In this document: positions 1-7,337 of the stretch, one piece after another
Layout of the letters: each line of letters begins with the position of its first letter
Position numbering within the stretch: position 1 is the first letter of the stretch
Assembly: GCA_934376945.1 (NCBI GenBank)
Contig: CAKRPI010000032.1
Coordinates: 1 to 21,465, forward strand
Length of the DNA stretch: 21,465 bases
Source: an uncultured Lachnospiraceae bacterium
Lineage (GTDB): Bacteria > Bacillota > Clostridia > Lachnospirales > Lachnospiraceae
Direction of reading: 5' to 3'
The notes under the pieces: generated by a model
What the model was told of the DNA's origin: nothing
Databases searched by the model: none
The model's input: the letters and a program-made list of their open reading frames with translations, nothing else
Made by a program: the position numbers and the translations under genes

Positions 1-1496
1 CCTGCAAGGTTCAGCGAACTTGTAGCTGTTCTGGTTCCCAATCCCGACATGATCTTCTGTGCCGTAGTCATGTTGGCCACCTTGAATGCCATCTGTTGTG
101 CGGTAAGCTTCTGTGCTGCCTTCATCACGCCAGCCTTCACCAGTCCGTTAGTCAGAACTCTGGTTCCAGTATTTACTATAGCACTTGCGCCGGCACCGAT
201 TACGGCAAGCGGACCAGAATCAGCAGCCATGTTTACGGCAGTAGATGCAAATCTCGTACCGATTCCCGAGCGATAGGTTTCATCCTTGTGTCCTGCCACC
301 TTCTGAATCTCCGCATCGCCATCCGCAATGGCAATACCTTCCTGCAATCTCTGTCTTGTATCTCTAGACATCACAGATGGAGCCACCACCATACCGATGA
401 TAGAGTTGCTGAGGTTCTTTGCAATATAGTCAAGCGCACCGTGAGGCATGATTTCCTCCTGATTTCGCATCGTCAAAGCCTTCTGAGCATAGTTCATAAT
501 CTCAGGAGTAACGTATTTGTCCACGTATTCCTCTACACTCATGTTCAGTTTCTCTGCGCTCTCGGCAATATGGCGCTGCATTCCCTTCTGCGAATAAATC
601 TCGTTGATTTTACTGCTGAGATTGTTCATCAGAACGTTCTGGCGGTTCACCTGCTCCTGAGTCTGAGCATCACGGAAAGCCTGTTCCTTTACTGACTGAG
701 GCGCATAGATACCGCCCTTCTCGTCAAGGTTCTGCTGATACTGCTGACGTGTCAACTCCTGCGCCTCGTTCATGGAAGAATCTACAAGTTCGAGCAGATC
801 ATTACCCAAAATACCTTCGGACCGGCCGTCATTCCTTACGAACTTGTTACCCTCCACCTCATACTGGGCGAATGCTCTTGCATCGTCCTCTCTCTGCTGC
901 TTAGCTCTAGCCTGTTTAGCCTCAGGAGTAGAAAGCTGCTGCATCGTTTCGTTGAAGTTCTTGGCAGTAGGAGTGATTCTGCTTCTGCTGATAGGGGTAG
1001 CTCTCTGCTGCTCCTGACGTGCAGACTGTTCCTGTGCTCTTTGCATGCGTGCGCGCGCATTACTAGCCTGAGCCTGCTGCATCGGGGTCATTTGGTTGTT
1101 GCGCATGTGCCCCAGTTCCCAGTTCTGCATGTAGTCTGTACCCGAAGCTGTAGCCGTACTAGGCTGCTGAGCCTTCTGTTGTCTTGGCTTCTGATACTGA
1201 GCCGCCACTTCCTGCGCTCTCTGCTTCATCGTCTGCTTCTTGACAGGCTGAACAGGCTTTGATTTCTGCTGAGGCTTCGGATTTACTGCATGAAGTCCCA
1301 ATCGCTGAGCAAACTCCTCATACGAATTACTGGAAACAGCACCATCGGCGTGAAGCGCATCATAGAGCTGCTTTCTGTTCTGATAACCCTGCTTGCCCGG
1401 CGCATAAACGAACTGTCTGAAATGCTCTCTAGTTCCTGTAACTGCGCCATCGGCTTTCAAGGCGTTATAAAGTTGGTCAAATTTATCTCCAGCCAT
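1..1496 (-). CDS. Very large virion-type protein, N-terminal part (runs off left edge)
   Basis: The frame is open from the ATG at 1496 to the window edge, giving about 498 visible residues. It opens with two copies of a roughly 36-residue unit: DQLYNALKADGAV near residue 7 and QLYDALHADGAV near residue 43, joined by APGKQGYQNRKQ. A Gln-rich low-complexity segment (about 70-230) and a helical charged segment (about 230-330) follow. The visible end is Ala/Gly-rich and hydrophobic (NSIIGMVVAPSVM, GPLAVIGAGASAIV). Very long proteins with such N-terminal repeats occur next to ejection or tail genes in Bacteroidota phages. A role as internal virion or DNA-injection protein is inferred from composition and from the three virion-type genes upstream. 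Total length is unknown. Confidence 0.75.
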   Translation of the reverse strand, partial: MAGDKFDQLYNALKADGAVTGTREHFRQFVYAPGKQGYQNRKQLYDALHADGAVSSNSYEEFAQRLGLHAVNPKPQQKSKPVQPVKKQTMKQRAQEVAAQYQKPRQQKAQQPSTATASGTDYMQNWELGHMRNNQMTPMQQAQASNARARMQRAQEQSARQEQQRATPISRSRITPTAKNFNETMQQLSTPEAKQARAKQQREDDARAFAQYEVEGNKFVRNDGRSEGILGNDLLELVDSSMNEAQELTRQQYQQNLDEKGGIYAPQSVKEQAFRDAQTQEQVNRQNVLMNNLSSKINEIYSQKGMQRHIAESAEKLNMSVEEYVDKYVTPEIMNYAQKALTMRNQEEIMPHGALDYIAKNLSNSIIGMVVAPSVMSRDTRQRLQEGIAIADGDAEIQKVAGHKDETYRSGIGTRFASTAVNMAADSGPLAVIGAGASAIVNTGTRVLTNGLVKAGVMKAAQKLTAQQMAFKVANMTTAQKIMSGLGTRTATSSLNLA

Positions 1497-1513
1497 ATAT
1501 TATATATTAATGT

Positions 1514-2932
1514 TTATAATCCAAGTTTCTTTGTATTCTTATAGCCGTTCTTCGACTTGCCGGCAGACTTCGGTCTGTTTCTCGCATTCTTAGCCGCATT
1601 CTGCGAAGCTGCTGCCTGACTGGTAACAGATGCACCCTTTCTTCTTGTGGTGGTCGTTACCTCTGCGCCAGTCTTCGGGTTAATGGTCTTCGTACTGGTA
1701 GATGTAGAAGTCTCACCCTGTGGAAGCTTGCCGTATTCACGGTAGTACTCCTGTTCCCACATGGTCTTGTTAGGCTGATAGCGCATCTTGCCGTTCTTAT
1801 CCTCAAACCAGTACTTGGCACCCGAGCCGCTACCGCTCCTGCCTGACCGTCCACCGCCGCCACGCCCCTTATGGGTTGCATTATACTGCTGAATAGCCAG
1901 ACGCTGCCTAGTCTGCTCATCCTTCACCTTGTCACGTCCCTTCTTATACTCGAAATCGCGCTTATCTTTATCCTTCTTATACTGGTCAGCCGCCGCATCC
2001 TTTCCCTTTCGGTACTCAAACTTATCCTTGGCAAGCTGATTACCCTCACCACGAAGACCCATAAGATATTCCTTATAAACCTGATCAGCCCTAGCAGCAG
2101 CACTCTTTAGGTCGAGGTTAGCCTGCTTATAGGCAGCATCAGCATCAAGTGCAGCCTGTTTCTGTCTCTGAGCCTTGCGGTTCTGATACCCCTGTTCCAT
2201 CATGGCAGTAGGGTCGTTGAACACCTGCAGAGGCGCACCCTTCGAAGTATTGACGATATTTCCCATGTGGCGGATAGCATCGGCAAAGGCAGCGATATTC
2301 TCACGGTTGGTAGTGATTCGGCGGTCATACTCGTCTGGAGTCTCGCCCTCTCTCATCCCCGGTCTGCTCTTCGGCATAACCTTGCCGAGCCAACTGAAAA
2401 AACCGCCATCCCTCTGTTTAGGATCAGCTTCAAACTCTGGAACCTGCTGTTCCTGTGGCATCTGAAAGCCGCTCAGAGCAGTAGAAAGCGTATCATACCG
2501 CGGTGTTCCGTCAGCATTCCAACCGGTAGAAGGCTGAGACATTTCTTCAAAATTGCTCTGAGGCTGGGGAGTATTCTCTGCTGCATCGCCCATGTAGGGA
2601 GTCTGTACTGGACCCAAGGCTGGGTTAGCATTCCCATTCCCCTGCGGAACAAACTCTTCCTGCTTAGGCATCTGGGTGAAGTCTGTAATAGGAGCCGCCC
2701 CAGTCTGAACAGGCTGAGCCTCAAACTTGCCAGCAGCACCGCCCCCATTCCCGAAGAAGTTAACGCCAGCACCGCCATTTGCAGCCGCCGCCCCTCCGTT
2801 GCCGCCATTCATCACCTGATCATAATCGGGATATTTCGCCCTCATCAGGTCATGCACAGCCTCAGGATAGCCGCCGATAGTTACCGGCTTCTTCCTAGGC
2901 TGCTGCGTATTCTGATTATTTACTCCTGCCAT
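1514..2932 (-). CDS. Low-complexity virion-associated protein, 472 aa
   Basis: The first 15 residues are polar and basic, and the region around 42-70 is Gly/Ala/Asn-rich. A Pro/Gln-rich linker reaches about residue 170. A long charged helical segment rich in Lys, Asp, Gln and Ala (about 205-350, with repeats such as KDKFEYRKGKD and KDKRDFEYKKGRD) is likely coiled coil. A Gly/Ser hinge and a basic Ser/Thr-rich tail follow. No enzyme motif is visible. The ATG overlaps the 3' end of the upstream gene by 13 nt, so the two are probably co-translated. Its position between a coiled-coil protein and the giant protein suggests an internal virion or scaffold-like role, which is inference only. Confidence 0.75.
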   Translation of the reverse strand: MAGVNNQNTQQPRKKPVTIGGYPEAVHDLMRAKYPDYDQVMNGGNGGAAAANGGAGVNFFGNGGGAAGKFEAQPVQTGAAPITDFTQMPKQEEFVPQGNGNANPALGPVQTPYMGDAAENTPQPQSNFEEMSQPSTGWNADGTPRYDTLSTALSGFQMPQEQQVPEFEADPKQRDGGFFSWLGKVMPKSRPGMREGETPDEYDRRITTNRENIAAFADAIRHMGNIVNTSKGAPLQVFNDPTAMMEQGYQNRKAQRQKQAALDADAAYKQANLDLKSAAARADQVYKEYLMGLRGEGNQLAKDKFEYRKGKDAAADQYKKDKDKRDFEYKKGRDKVKDEQTRQRLAIQQYNATHKGRGGGGRSGRSGSGSGAKYWFEDKNGKMRYQPNKTMWEQEYYREYGKLPQGETSTSTSTKTINPKTGAEVTTTTRRKGASVTSQAAASQNAAKNARNRPKSAGKSKNGYKNTKKLGL

Positions 2933-3846
2933 GCGTCTTTTACTTTCTTTAGTTCATCAATAAAATCCTTGCCGCACAATACAATTACGCCAGAAAGGTC
3001 TGCGCCCTCCTCTGCAATATCAACCATCTGGTCGCATAATTCCTTATAATAACGCTTTGCTGCGTAACCTGCAAGGGTGTTGATAAGCCGCTGAACTGCT
3101 ACGATTGTGCCATTGTAATATACATACTTCTTGTGCTTAACATTCAATTTCTTTGTCAAGTCGGCAATCACCTTATCCTTATAAGCGAGAGCACTCTCGG
3201 CACTCTTCAAAGCCTGAGCATCAATCTTGTCAACAACCTTGTCGGCAAGCTCCTTCTTCAACTTCTCATTCTCACCAACATATTTCAGACCTAACTCGGC
3301 AAGATTCTTCTCACGAATCTTTGAAAGGCGAAGTTCCTCTGCAACGTCAGACAAAACAGCGTTCTTGTCATGGATGATGCTGTTCAACTTGGAAATCTCC
3401 TTACCGAGACGCTTAATCTGTTTTCTGCCAAAGTTCTCGTTAAGCTCTTTGAAAGCATTCAAAATCGTAATCTGGTCCTCCAGATTTGTTTTCTCCTTGG
3501 TAAGCTCTTCAATCTTCTTCGCCTGCTCATCCAACAAGGCATCGTTGAACTGGGAGGATGCTTCTTTAAGGGCAGGGTTGCCTTCCTTTGGCTGCTCTTC
3601 ACCAGGACCAGGCATAGGCGCATTGCCATACTCTTCAAGTTCCTTCTTCAAACAAGCCTTGCGCTCAATAAAGCGGCTTATTTCCATACTGATAAAATAA
3701 CCGGCAGAACAAACAACCTGCATGGCTTCACATATAGTAGGATCCTCGTATTCGGTAAACGACTCGCTAATATCACAAGGTCTAGTAGCTTTTCCAATGT
3801 GAAAACCTTCCTTCTTCAATATCTTCTTTGCTTCTTTTAATGTCAT
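2920..3846 (-). CDS. Coiled-coil protein of the virion cluster, 308 aa
   Basis: The protein has a short N-terminal region (MTLKEAKKILKKEGFHIGK) and a segment around residues 28-75 containing ICEAMQVVCSAGYFISMEI. A Pro/Gly/Glu linker follows, then a long Lys/Glu/Leu-rich coiled coil (about 105-230). A compact C-terminal domain has YYNGTIVAVQRLINTLAGYAAKRYY. No catalytic motif is recognised. It overlaps the next gene by 13 nt and is separated by 246 nt from the pilot-like gene upstream. A structural or morphogenetic role is inferred from neighbours alone. Confidence 0.72.
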   Translation of the reverse strand: MTLKEAKKILKKEGFHIGKATRPCDISESFTEYEDPTICEAMQVVCSAGYFISMEISRFIERKACLKKELEEYGNAPMPGPGEEQPKEGNPALKEASSQFNDALLDEQAKKIEELTKEKTNLEDQITILNAFKELNENFGRKQIKRLGKEISKLNSIIHDKNAVLSDVAEELRLSKIREKNLAELGLKYVGENEKLKKELADKVVDKIDAQALKSAESALAYKDKVIADLTKKLNVKHKKYVYYNGTIVAVQRLINTLAGYAAKRYYKELCDQMVDIAEEGADLSGVIVLCGKDFIDELKKVKDAWQE

Positions 3847-4092
3847 AATCTATATTATTTTAATGTTTTAACTTCATTAACACTTCCCGAAAATTCAGGG
3901 GTGGGGAAAATCGGAAAACCGAAATCCAGAAAAAAAGGGGTGGGGGGGAGGCAGAATTTCTTTATTTGTATTATTCTACTATAATTTGCAACGGTGGTCA
4001 AAGGGGGTGGGGGTCTTGGGGTCGCCTGTTACGCCTCGCCCACCTTGCCTTGCCGTCCTTGCCTGCCTCTCGTCCACTCCACCTTCTAGCCG

Positions 4093-4857
4093 CTACCCAA
4101 TCCCCGACAAGCCGACTGCCTTCTTCAAGCGGTATTGGTTCTTCTCCTCGGGAGACATCATGCTCTCAGCCAAGTGGTCTGTGGCAGCAGAATGAGCGGT
4201 TTGGTCTTGTTGTGTTATAATTGTGTTACCACTTTTACTTCCATTTGAGCCTAAAGTGTTGGTTTTCAACGTTTTAGTACCTTCGAGTTCTGACCCCAAT
4301 TGGTTCACACCGAAATTGAACATAGCATTAGACGCATTTTGAGCCGCATCGCTAGTGGCTTGCGCCTTCTGCTGCTCTATCTGCTGACGTTCTCTAGACA
4401 ACTGCTGAGTGTTCTGAAGGTGAGCGTCCTCCACATGCTGCTTGCGAGCCGTGTCCTGTGCAGCGATATTGGCTATCGTGTCGCCCATAGCCTTGTTTGC
4501 ACTCTCCTTCGCCATTGCCACACTTGCAGCAGTTCCACCGCCAACGGCAGCCGCACCATCAGCCTTGCGGACATACTCATCTTGTACTTCCTTCGCCCTC
4601 CTCATGAGGTTCTGACCCGCTTTCGTGTCAAGGTAGTCCGTGTTGTAGTTCTTGTCGTACCAAGCCTTCTCAGCGTTCGTTCTGTACGTGTTCTCCGCTT
4701 GTGCCCTTCTAGCTGCCTTCTTAGCCTTGTTTGCGCCAAAGAGAGACGAGCCAACACCAAGTGCCAAGGATGCAGCACCTAAGACCCATTCCTTCTTCTC
4801 CCCGAGAACAGGGCAAGAGGTCAAATGCTTTGGGATTTTCAATAATATTTCCGTCAT
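4093..4857 (-). CDS. Pilot/ejection-like minor virion protein, 254 aa
   Basis: The ATG at 4857 (MTEILLKIPKH) is preferred because a promoter-like TATATTTGC at 4892-4884 (minus) lies about 30 nt upstream. The longer frame to 5019 would begin upstream of that promoter. Residues about 25-42 are a hydrophobic Ala/Gly/Leu stretch (GAASLALGVGSSLFGANK), then basic residues, then WYDKNYNTDYLDT. A long Ala/Gln-rich helix with TAASVAMAKESANKAMGDT follows. This pattern (glycine-zipper-like membrane segment, W/Y-D-Y motif, Ala/Gln-rich helix) is typical of DNA pilot proteins of Bacteroidota microviruses and small ejection proteins of tailed phages. The function is therefore likely genome delivery, assigned by resemblance and not by search. 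It ends with TAG. Confidence 0.72.
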   Translation of the reverse strand: MTEILLKIPKHLTSCPVLGEKKEWVLGAASLALGVGSSLFGANKAKKAARRAQAENTYRTNAEKAWYDKNYNTDYLDTKAGQNLMRRAKEVQDEYVRKADGAAAVGGGTAASVAMAKESANKAMGDTIANIAAQDTARKQHVEDAHLQNTQQLSRERQQIEQQKAQATSDAAQNASNAMFNFGVNQLGSELEGTKTLKTNTLGSNGSKSGNTIITQQDQTAHSAATDHLAESMMSPEEKNQYRLKKAVGLSGIG

Positions 4858-4883
4858 AATTGCAATTATTTGATGTTTCGAGG

Positions 4884-4902
4884 GCAAATATATAATATTT
4901 GC
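4884..4902 (-). promoter_or_regulatory. Palindromic promoter-like element before the pilot-like gene
   Basis: GCAAATAT-ATA-ATATTTGC is a perfect 8-bp inverted repeat. On the minus strand it gives TATATTTGC, a match to the Bacteroidota -7 box TAnnTTTG, placed to start transcription about 20 nt before the ATG at 4857. On the plus strand AATATTTG matches 7 of 8. I see no TTG at the expected -33 position on the minus strand. It could be an activator-dependent late promoter or an operator. Confidence 0.5.
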
Positions 4903-5019
4903 AGTTCCATTTTGCCGTGTTCCAACCTCGTTCAAAATCGCCCAAAATCCCACCAATTTCTTTCTCGGGGCGCAATCAACCCCTTTCCCTTCTCCCTCTT
5001 CGCCCTCTAGAGCACCCAT

Positions 5020-5619
5020 TTTGTAAGAAAACGTGATTATTGTAAAGAAAAGACAAGTGGTTAATTATGAGCAAGTTAGTTTCAGTCGTTTCCAAGGAGG
5101 AATAAAGACGTGATGTAAAGATAATTCTTATTTCACAAAGGAAGTTACTTTGCAAACAAAAAAGTGGTTTTGCATTAATAGGTACGCACGCACGCAAAGA
5201 AGTCCGTTAGCAAACTTTAACTAGCCGCATTCAGCCTTCTTGAATGATTTTCACCCATAATCAACGCTAAAGCCGCCCATTTCTGCCGATTTTTGCGATT
5301 TTCGGGCAGATGGTCGGGATTTCTCCCAAATTCGCAAGTTTTGAGCCGTTTAAGAGCCATATTCGAGCGTTTTAGAGCCAATTTTGTGGGTTTTCCGTAG
5401 ATTTCATGGTTTTGTGCCGGATAATGTGCTCATCTAGAATTGATGAGGTTGAAGGACGATTTAGGCGGTTTCTTCTTTCTCTTCTTCTCTTTTTTATTTT
5501 CCTAGTTGGAGAAATATTTTTTCCTAGTTGGGGAAATTGTTTTCTCTCCCTGTACTCTCTCTGTTCTCTCTCTTCTGTTGTGTGTGTGTTCTTCTCATAG
5601 ATGAGGGAGAAGAATCCTC
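5020..5619. other. Non-coding, low-complexity intergenic region
   Basis: No credible gene is seen in about 600 nt. The stretch at about 5200-5400 is AT-rich and repeats GAGCC/GAGCG words. An imperfect hairpin, CTGCC...GGGCAG, lies at about 5284-5310. Two tandem imperfect palindromes lie at 5497-5537. The stretch at 5460-5600 is strongly pyrimidine-rich on the plus strand, with a TG run. The open frames here consist of these biased runs and look spurious. It could hold an origin, a late-gene control region or decayed DNA. I cannot tell which. Confidence 0.55.
5497..5537. repeat. Two tandem 19-nt copies, 22-bp period
   Basis: TTTTCCTAGTTGGAGAAAT at 5497-5515 recurs as TTTTCCTAGTTGGGGAAAT at 5519-5537, with one difference in 19. 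Each copy is an imperfect palindrome (TTTCC/GGAAA with one extra purine). The 22-bp period is two helical turns, as expected of paired protein-binding sites. Confidence 0.7.
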
Positions 5620-5667
5620 GGGGGAGATAAGGGGGCAGCGCCCCCGCGGGCGCAAGCGCCCTCCCCA
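5620..5667. repeat. GC-rich three-way-junction repeat, copy A
   Basis: The closing stem GGGGA (5621-5625)/TCCCC (5662-5666) encloses hairpin GGGGGC-AGC-GCCCCC (5631-5645) and hairpin GGGCGC-AA-GCGCCC (5648-5661). The first 30 nt match copy B at 7338-7387, while the second hairpin differs in sequence yet still pairs. It lies about 20 nt beyond the stop of the minus-strand membrane-protein gene, so it may also act as a 3'-end structure for that transcript. Confidence 0.75.
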
Positions 5668-5688
5668 TGCCCTGTGGGGCTGACGCCA

Positions 5689-5895
5689 TCACCACAAGCC
5701 TTGCAGCCACTTTCCGAAGTGGTACACCGAATACAGGTAACACACCACGATAAGCAGTTGCAAGAGCCACTCTGCATACTTCACAGATGATTTCTTATGT
5801 TCCTCCACCTTCCCGAACACATGAAAGAGATAGGCGATGCAAACGAGTGAAATTGCACCGAAGGCGAGCCACATGATAACTTGAACTATAATCAT
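5689..5895 (-). CDS. Small membrane protein coupled to the XRE repressor, 68 aa
   Basis: Two hydrophobic segments are visible: residues 2-28 (IIVQVIMWLAFGAISLVCIA) and about 43-60 (WLLQLLIVVCYLYSVYHFG). A short charged loop (GKVEEHKKSSVKYAE) separates them, so a two-pass inner-membrane protein is likely. Its ATG overlaps the stop of the upstream repressor (ATGA), which implies translational coupling and shared control. The function is unknown. A role in immunity or superinfection exclusion is possible because it is expressed with the repressor. Confidence 0.75.
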   Translation of the reverse strand: MIIVQVIMWLAFGAISLVCIAYLFHVFGKVEEHKKSSVKYAEWLLQLLIVVCYLYSVYHFGKWLQGLW

Positions 5896-6188
5896 TTCGC
5901 TATAATCTTTAATTCGTCAACTTGCTTGAAGAACTCTTCGAGCGTGTCTGCCGTATAATGAATGCCCTTGTAGCGGATGAAGGATGCAAAGTCCTCGTTG
6001 GGTCTCTTTACTTCATCATCGAAGAACTCACTCACGTTCGCACCTATCACGTCAGCAACTTGACGCATAGTCTTATACGTTGGGTTACCATTAATCATAT
6101 TATTTAGGTTTACCCTATTAATACCGAGGGCGTCAGACACTTGCTTTTGTGTAAAGCCCTTACGTTTTATTATCTTAGCTATATCCAT
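5892..6188 (-). CDS. XRE-family repressor, 98 aa
   Basis: Residues about 1-60 form a typical Cro/CI-type helix-turn-helix: FTQKQVSDALGINRVNLNNMINGNPTYKTMRQVADVIG. This is followed by the Bacteroidota-typical NVSEFFDDE and a short C-terminal region (FASFIRYKGIHYTADTLEEFFKQVDEL). It lacks a peptidase domain, so it would not self-cleave. It is transcribed from its own promoter (-7 box at 6228-6221), divergent from the early promoter. It probably binds the inverted motifs at 6245-6369. A lysogeny or early-gene repressor role is inferred. Confidence 0.88.
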   Translation of the reverse strand: MDIAKIIKRKGFTQKQVSDALGINRVNLNNMINGNPTYKTMRQVADVIGANVSEFFDDEVKRPNEDFASFIRYKGIHYTADTLEEFFKQVDELKIIAK

Positions 6189-6220
6189 AAATATCTAATG
6201 TAATGTTATAATATTGGTTG

Positions 6221-6251
6221 CAAAGTTACATAAATATTTTGATACTACCAA
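6221..6251 (-). promoter_or_regulatory. Promoter of the XRE repressor
   Basis: On the minus strand TTG (6251-6249) is followed by a 20-nt spacer and TAACTTTG (6228-6221). This is an exact fit to the Bacteroidota consensus TTG-N20-TAnnTTTG. Transcription should start near 6213, about 25 nt before the ATG. Confidence 0.8.
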
Positions 6252-6369
6252 ATTTTTGAAGAAAAGTAACATTAGAACACTAATAAGCCGATTTTAATGT
6301 AATGGTATGTTAATTGTGTTAAAATATGGGCTTGAAGTGTTAAAACACTACCTAAAAATTTGGTAGTGT
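6245..6369. promoter_or_regulatory. Inverted operator copies between divergent promoters
   Basis: ACTACCAAATTTTT at about 6244-6257 is the reverse complement of AAAAATTTGGTAGT at about 6354-6367. Each copy carries the -33 TTG of its own promoter. A perfect 8-bp inverted repeat ACACTACC (6345-6352)/GGTAGTGT (6362-6369) overlaps the right copy, and AACACTAC recurs at the -7 box (6379-6386). The layout suggests that the adjacent XRE protein represses both promoters by covering the -33 boxes. Confidence 0.65.
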
Positions 6370-6390
6370 AATAATAAAACACTACATTTG
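6360..6390 (+). promoter_or_regulatory. Early promoter (rightward)
   Basis: TTG (6360-6362), a 20-nt spacer and TACATTTG (6383-6390) match the Bacteroidota consensus exactly. The start site should be near 6396, immediately before a hairpin (GAAATCAA/TTGATTTC). It drives the whole rightward early cluster unless internal promoters exist; I saw no equally good one downstream. Confidence 0.8.
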
Positions 6391-6748
6391 CACCCGAAAT
6401 CAAGTTGGTTTGATTTCAGCGTAGCAATGGCACATTTAGAGATATTTTGGCTAGTAACGAACGCTATACAAATAGGTTAAGTAGGCAAAACACTGAGGTA
6501 GACACAGGACAAACACCGAGGACATCGTACACCGAGTTAGTTGCCACTCTCAAAGCAACAAGACAAAGAAGTCTCAAACACTCATCACGCAAGATGTAAA
6601 AACGCTAGTCGTGTTAGACTAGAGAAATATCGAAACACGTTAACCCACGAACGTTAAACGAAGGGAGCTAGGTCACATGTAACTTGTGAACGTTGGGCGC
6701 AAACGTACACCTGCACTTTGTATGTAGAACATTTTAACAACAACGACA
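6391..6748 (+). ncRNA. Long untranslated leader of the early operon
   Basis: About 350 nt lie between the promoter and the first credible gene. Visible hairpins are GAAATCAA-GTTGGT-TTGATTTC (6396-6417), AGAC/GTCT (about 6561-6574), CTAGTC-GTGTTA-GACTAG (6605-6622) and TCACA/TGTGA (about 6672-6688). Three CACYGAG words occur at 6491, 6514 and 6530. A possible 17-codon leader peptide (MAHLEIFWLVTNAIQIG) spans 6427-6480. No intrinsic terminator with a T-run is seen. It may be a regulatory leader or a separate RNA. Confidence 0.45.
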
Positions 6749-6925
6749 ATGGAACAAACAAAGATGTGTTTATTAGAATTGACTAAGGCTGATGCTATTG
6801 TATTAGCCAACATAATTAGAAGAACTGCAAGCGAGAATCCATTTCATTGGAAAGATAGCAGCGTTGAGAAGACAAGAGACCTGTACGATAACGTACTCGC
6901 TCAGTTGTACGACTATAAATATTAA
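6749..6925 (+). CDS. Small early protein, 58 aa
   Basis: The frame runs from ATG (MEQTKMCLLELTKADAIVLA) to TAA and is directly followed, 5 nt later, by the next ATG. The predicted protein is largely helical, with residues 8-30 amphipathic and the end tyrosine-rich (LYDNVLAQLYDYKY). No family is recognised. It is accepted as real because of tight spacing to the next gene and a plausible codon pattern. It is the first gene after the long leader. Confidence 0.62.
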   Translation: MEQTKMCLLELTKADAIVLANIIRRTASENPFHWKDSSVEKTRDLYDNVLAQLYDYKY

Positions 6926-6930
6926 AGACT

Positions 6931-7329
6931 ATGGCAAAGTTAGCAGATTATTACATTTGTGACCTTTTCTACACCGAAGAAGGTTACGTAATTACAGACG
7001 AAGACGAGGTTCGCCCTAACATATATGAAGACAATGATGAGTACATCAAAGAGTTTTGGGGAGAATATCCGTTTATCGGGAAGTTTCCTGTAATGTACAG
7101 AGGTAAACTTGTTGATGTTCTTGTGTTCAAAGATTTCGAACAATACTTTGGAGTGTTCAAAGATGAAGGCAAGTGCATGAAGGACTACATAGTTGTGAAA
7201 GACTACATTTGCGAACCCGACAGGAAACCCGAAGTTGTTGCTCAATTCGACACAAGAGAAAAGGCAGAAGAGTACTCCTTAGAGCATGAAGGTTTATATT
7301 GGGTGTATGAAATGAGTAAGGAATGGTAA
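6931..7329 (+). CDS. Acidic early protein, 132 aa
   Basis: A strongly acidic, aromatic-rich protein (many D/E, Y, F) with no recognised domain. The C-terminal part has a strand-then-helix unit, VVAQFDTREKAEEYSLEHEG, of a kind that recurs in several neighbours (8174, 11000 and 11269 genes), and ends WVYEMSKEW. High negative charge is common among phage proteins that mimic DNA or block host enzymes, so anti-host or anti-defence activity is possible but unproven. The copy B structured repeat starts 9 nt after its stop. Confidence 0.8.
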   Translation: MAKLADYYICDLFYTEEGYVITDEDEVRPNIYEDNDEYIKEFWGEYPFIGKFPVMYRGKLVDVLVFKDFEQYFGVFKDEGKCMKDYIVVKDYICEPDRKPEVVAQFDTREKAEEYSLEHEGLYWVYEMSKEW

Positions 7330-7337
7330 GTAACAAT

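Noticed and set aside
96..695. 199-codon open frame on the plus strand
   Set aside because: It lies opposite the giant virion protein, whose frame is continuous and protein-like. The plus-strand translation is Cys/His/Arg-rich and has no operon context.
2267..3049. 260-codon plus-strand open frame
   Set aside because: It is a shadow of the two leftward virion genes and crosses their junction. Its composition is biased and it has no ribosome-binding site.
3227..3840. Two plus-strand open frames of about 156 codons
   Set aside because: They are reverse complements of the coiled-coil gene (poly-Leu/Phe from Lys/Glu codons).
4858..5019. N-terminal extension of the pilot-like protein
   Set aside because: It would start upstream of the promoter-like palindrome, and its composition differs from the rest.
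5372..5770. 132-codon minus-strand frame over the repeat and pyrimidine run
   Set aside because: It is made of the GC-rich repeat and low-complexity runs (Arg/Glu-rich translation). The adjacent repressor operon gives the better explanation.
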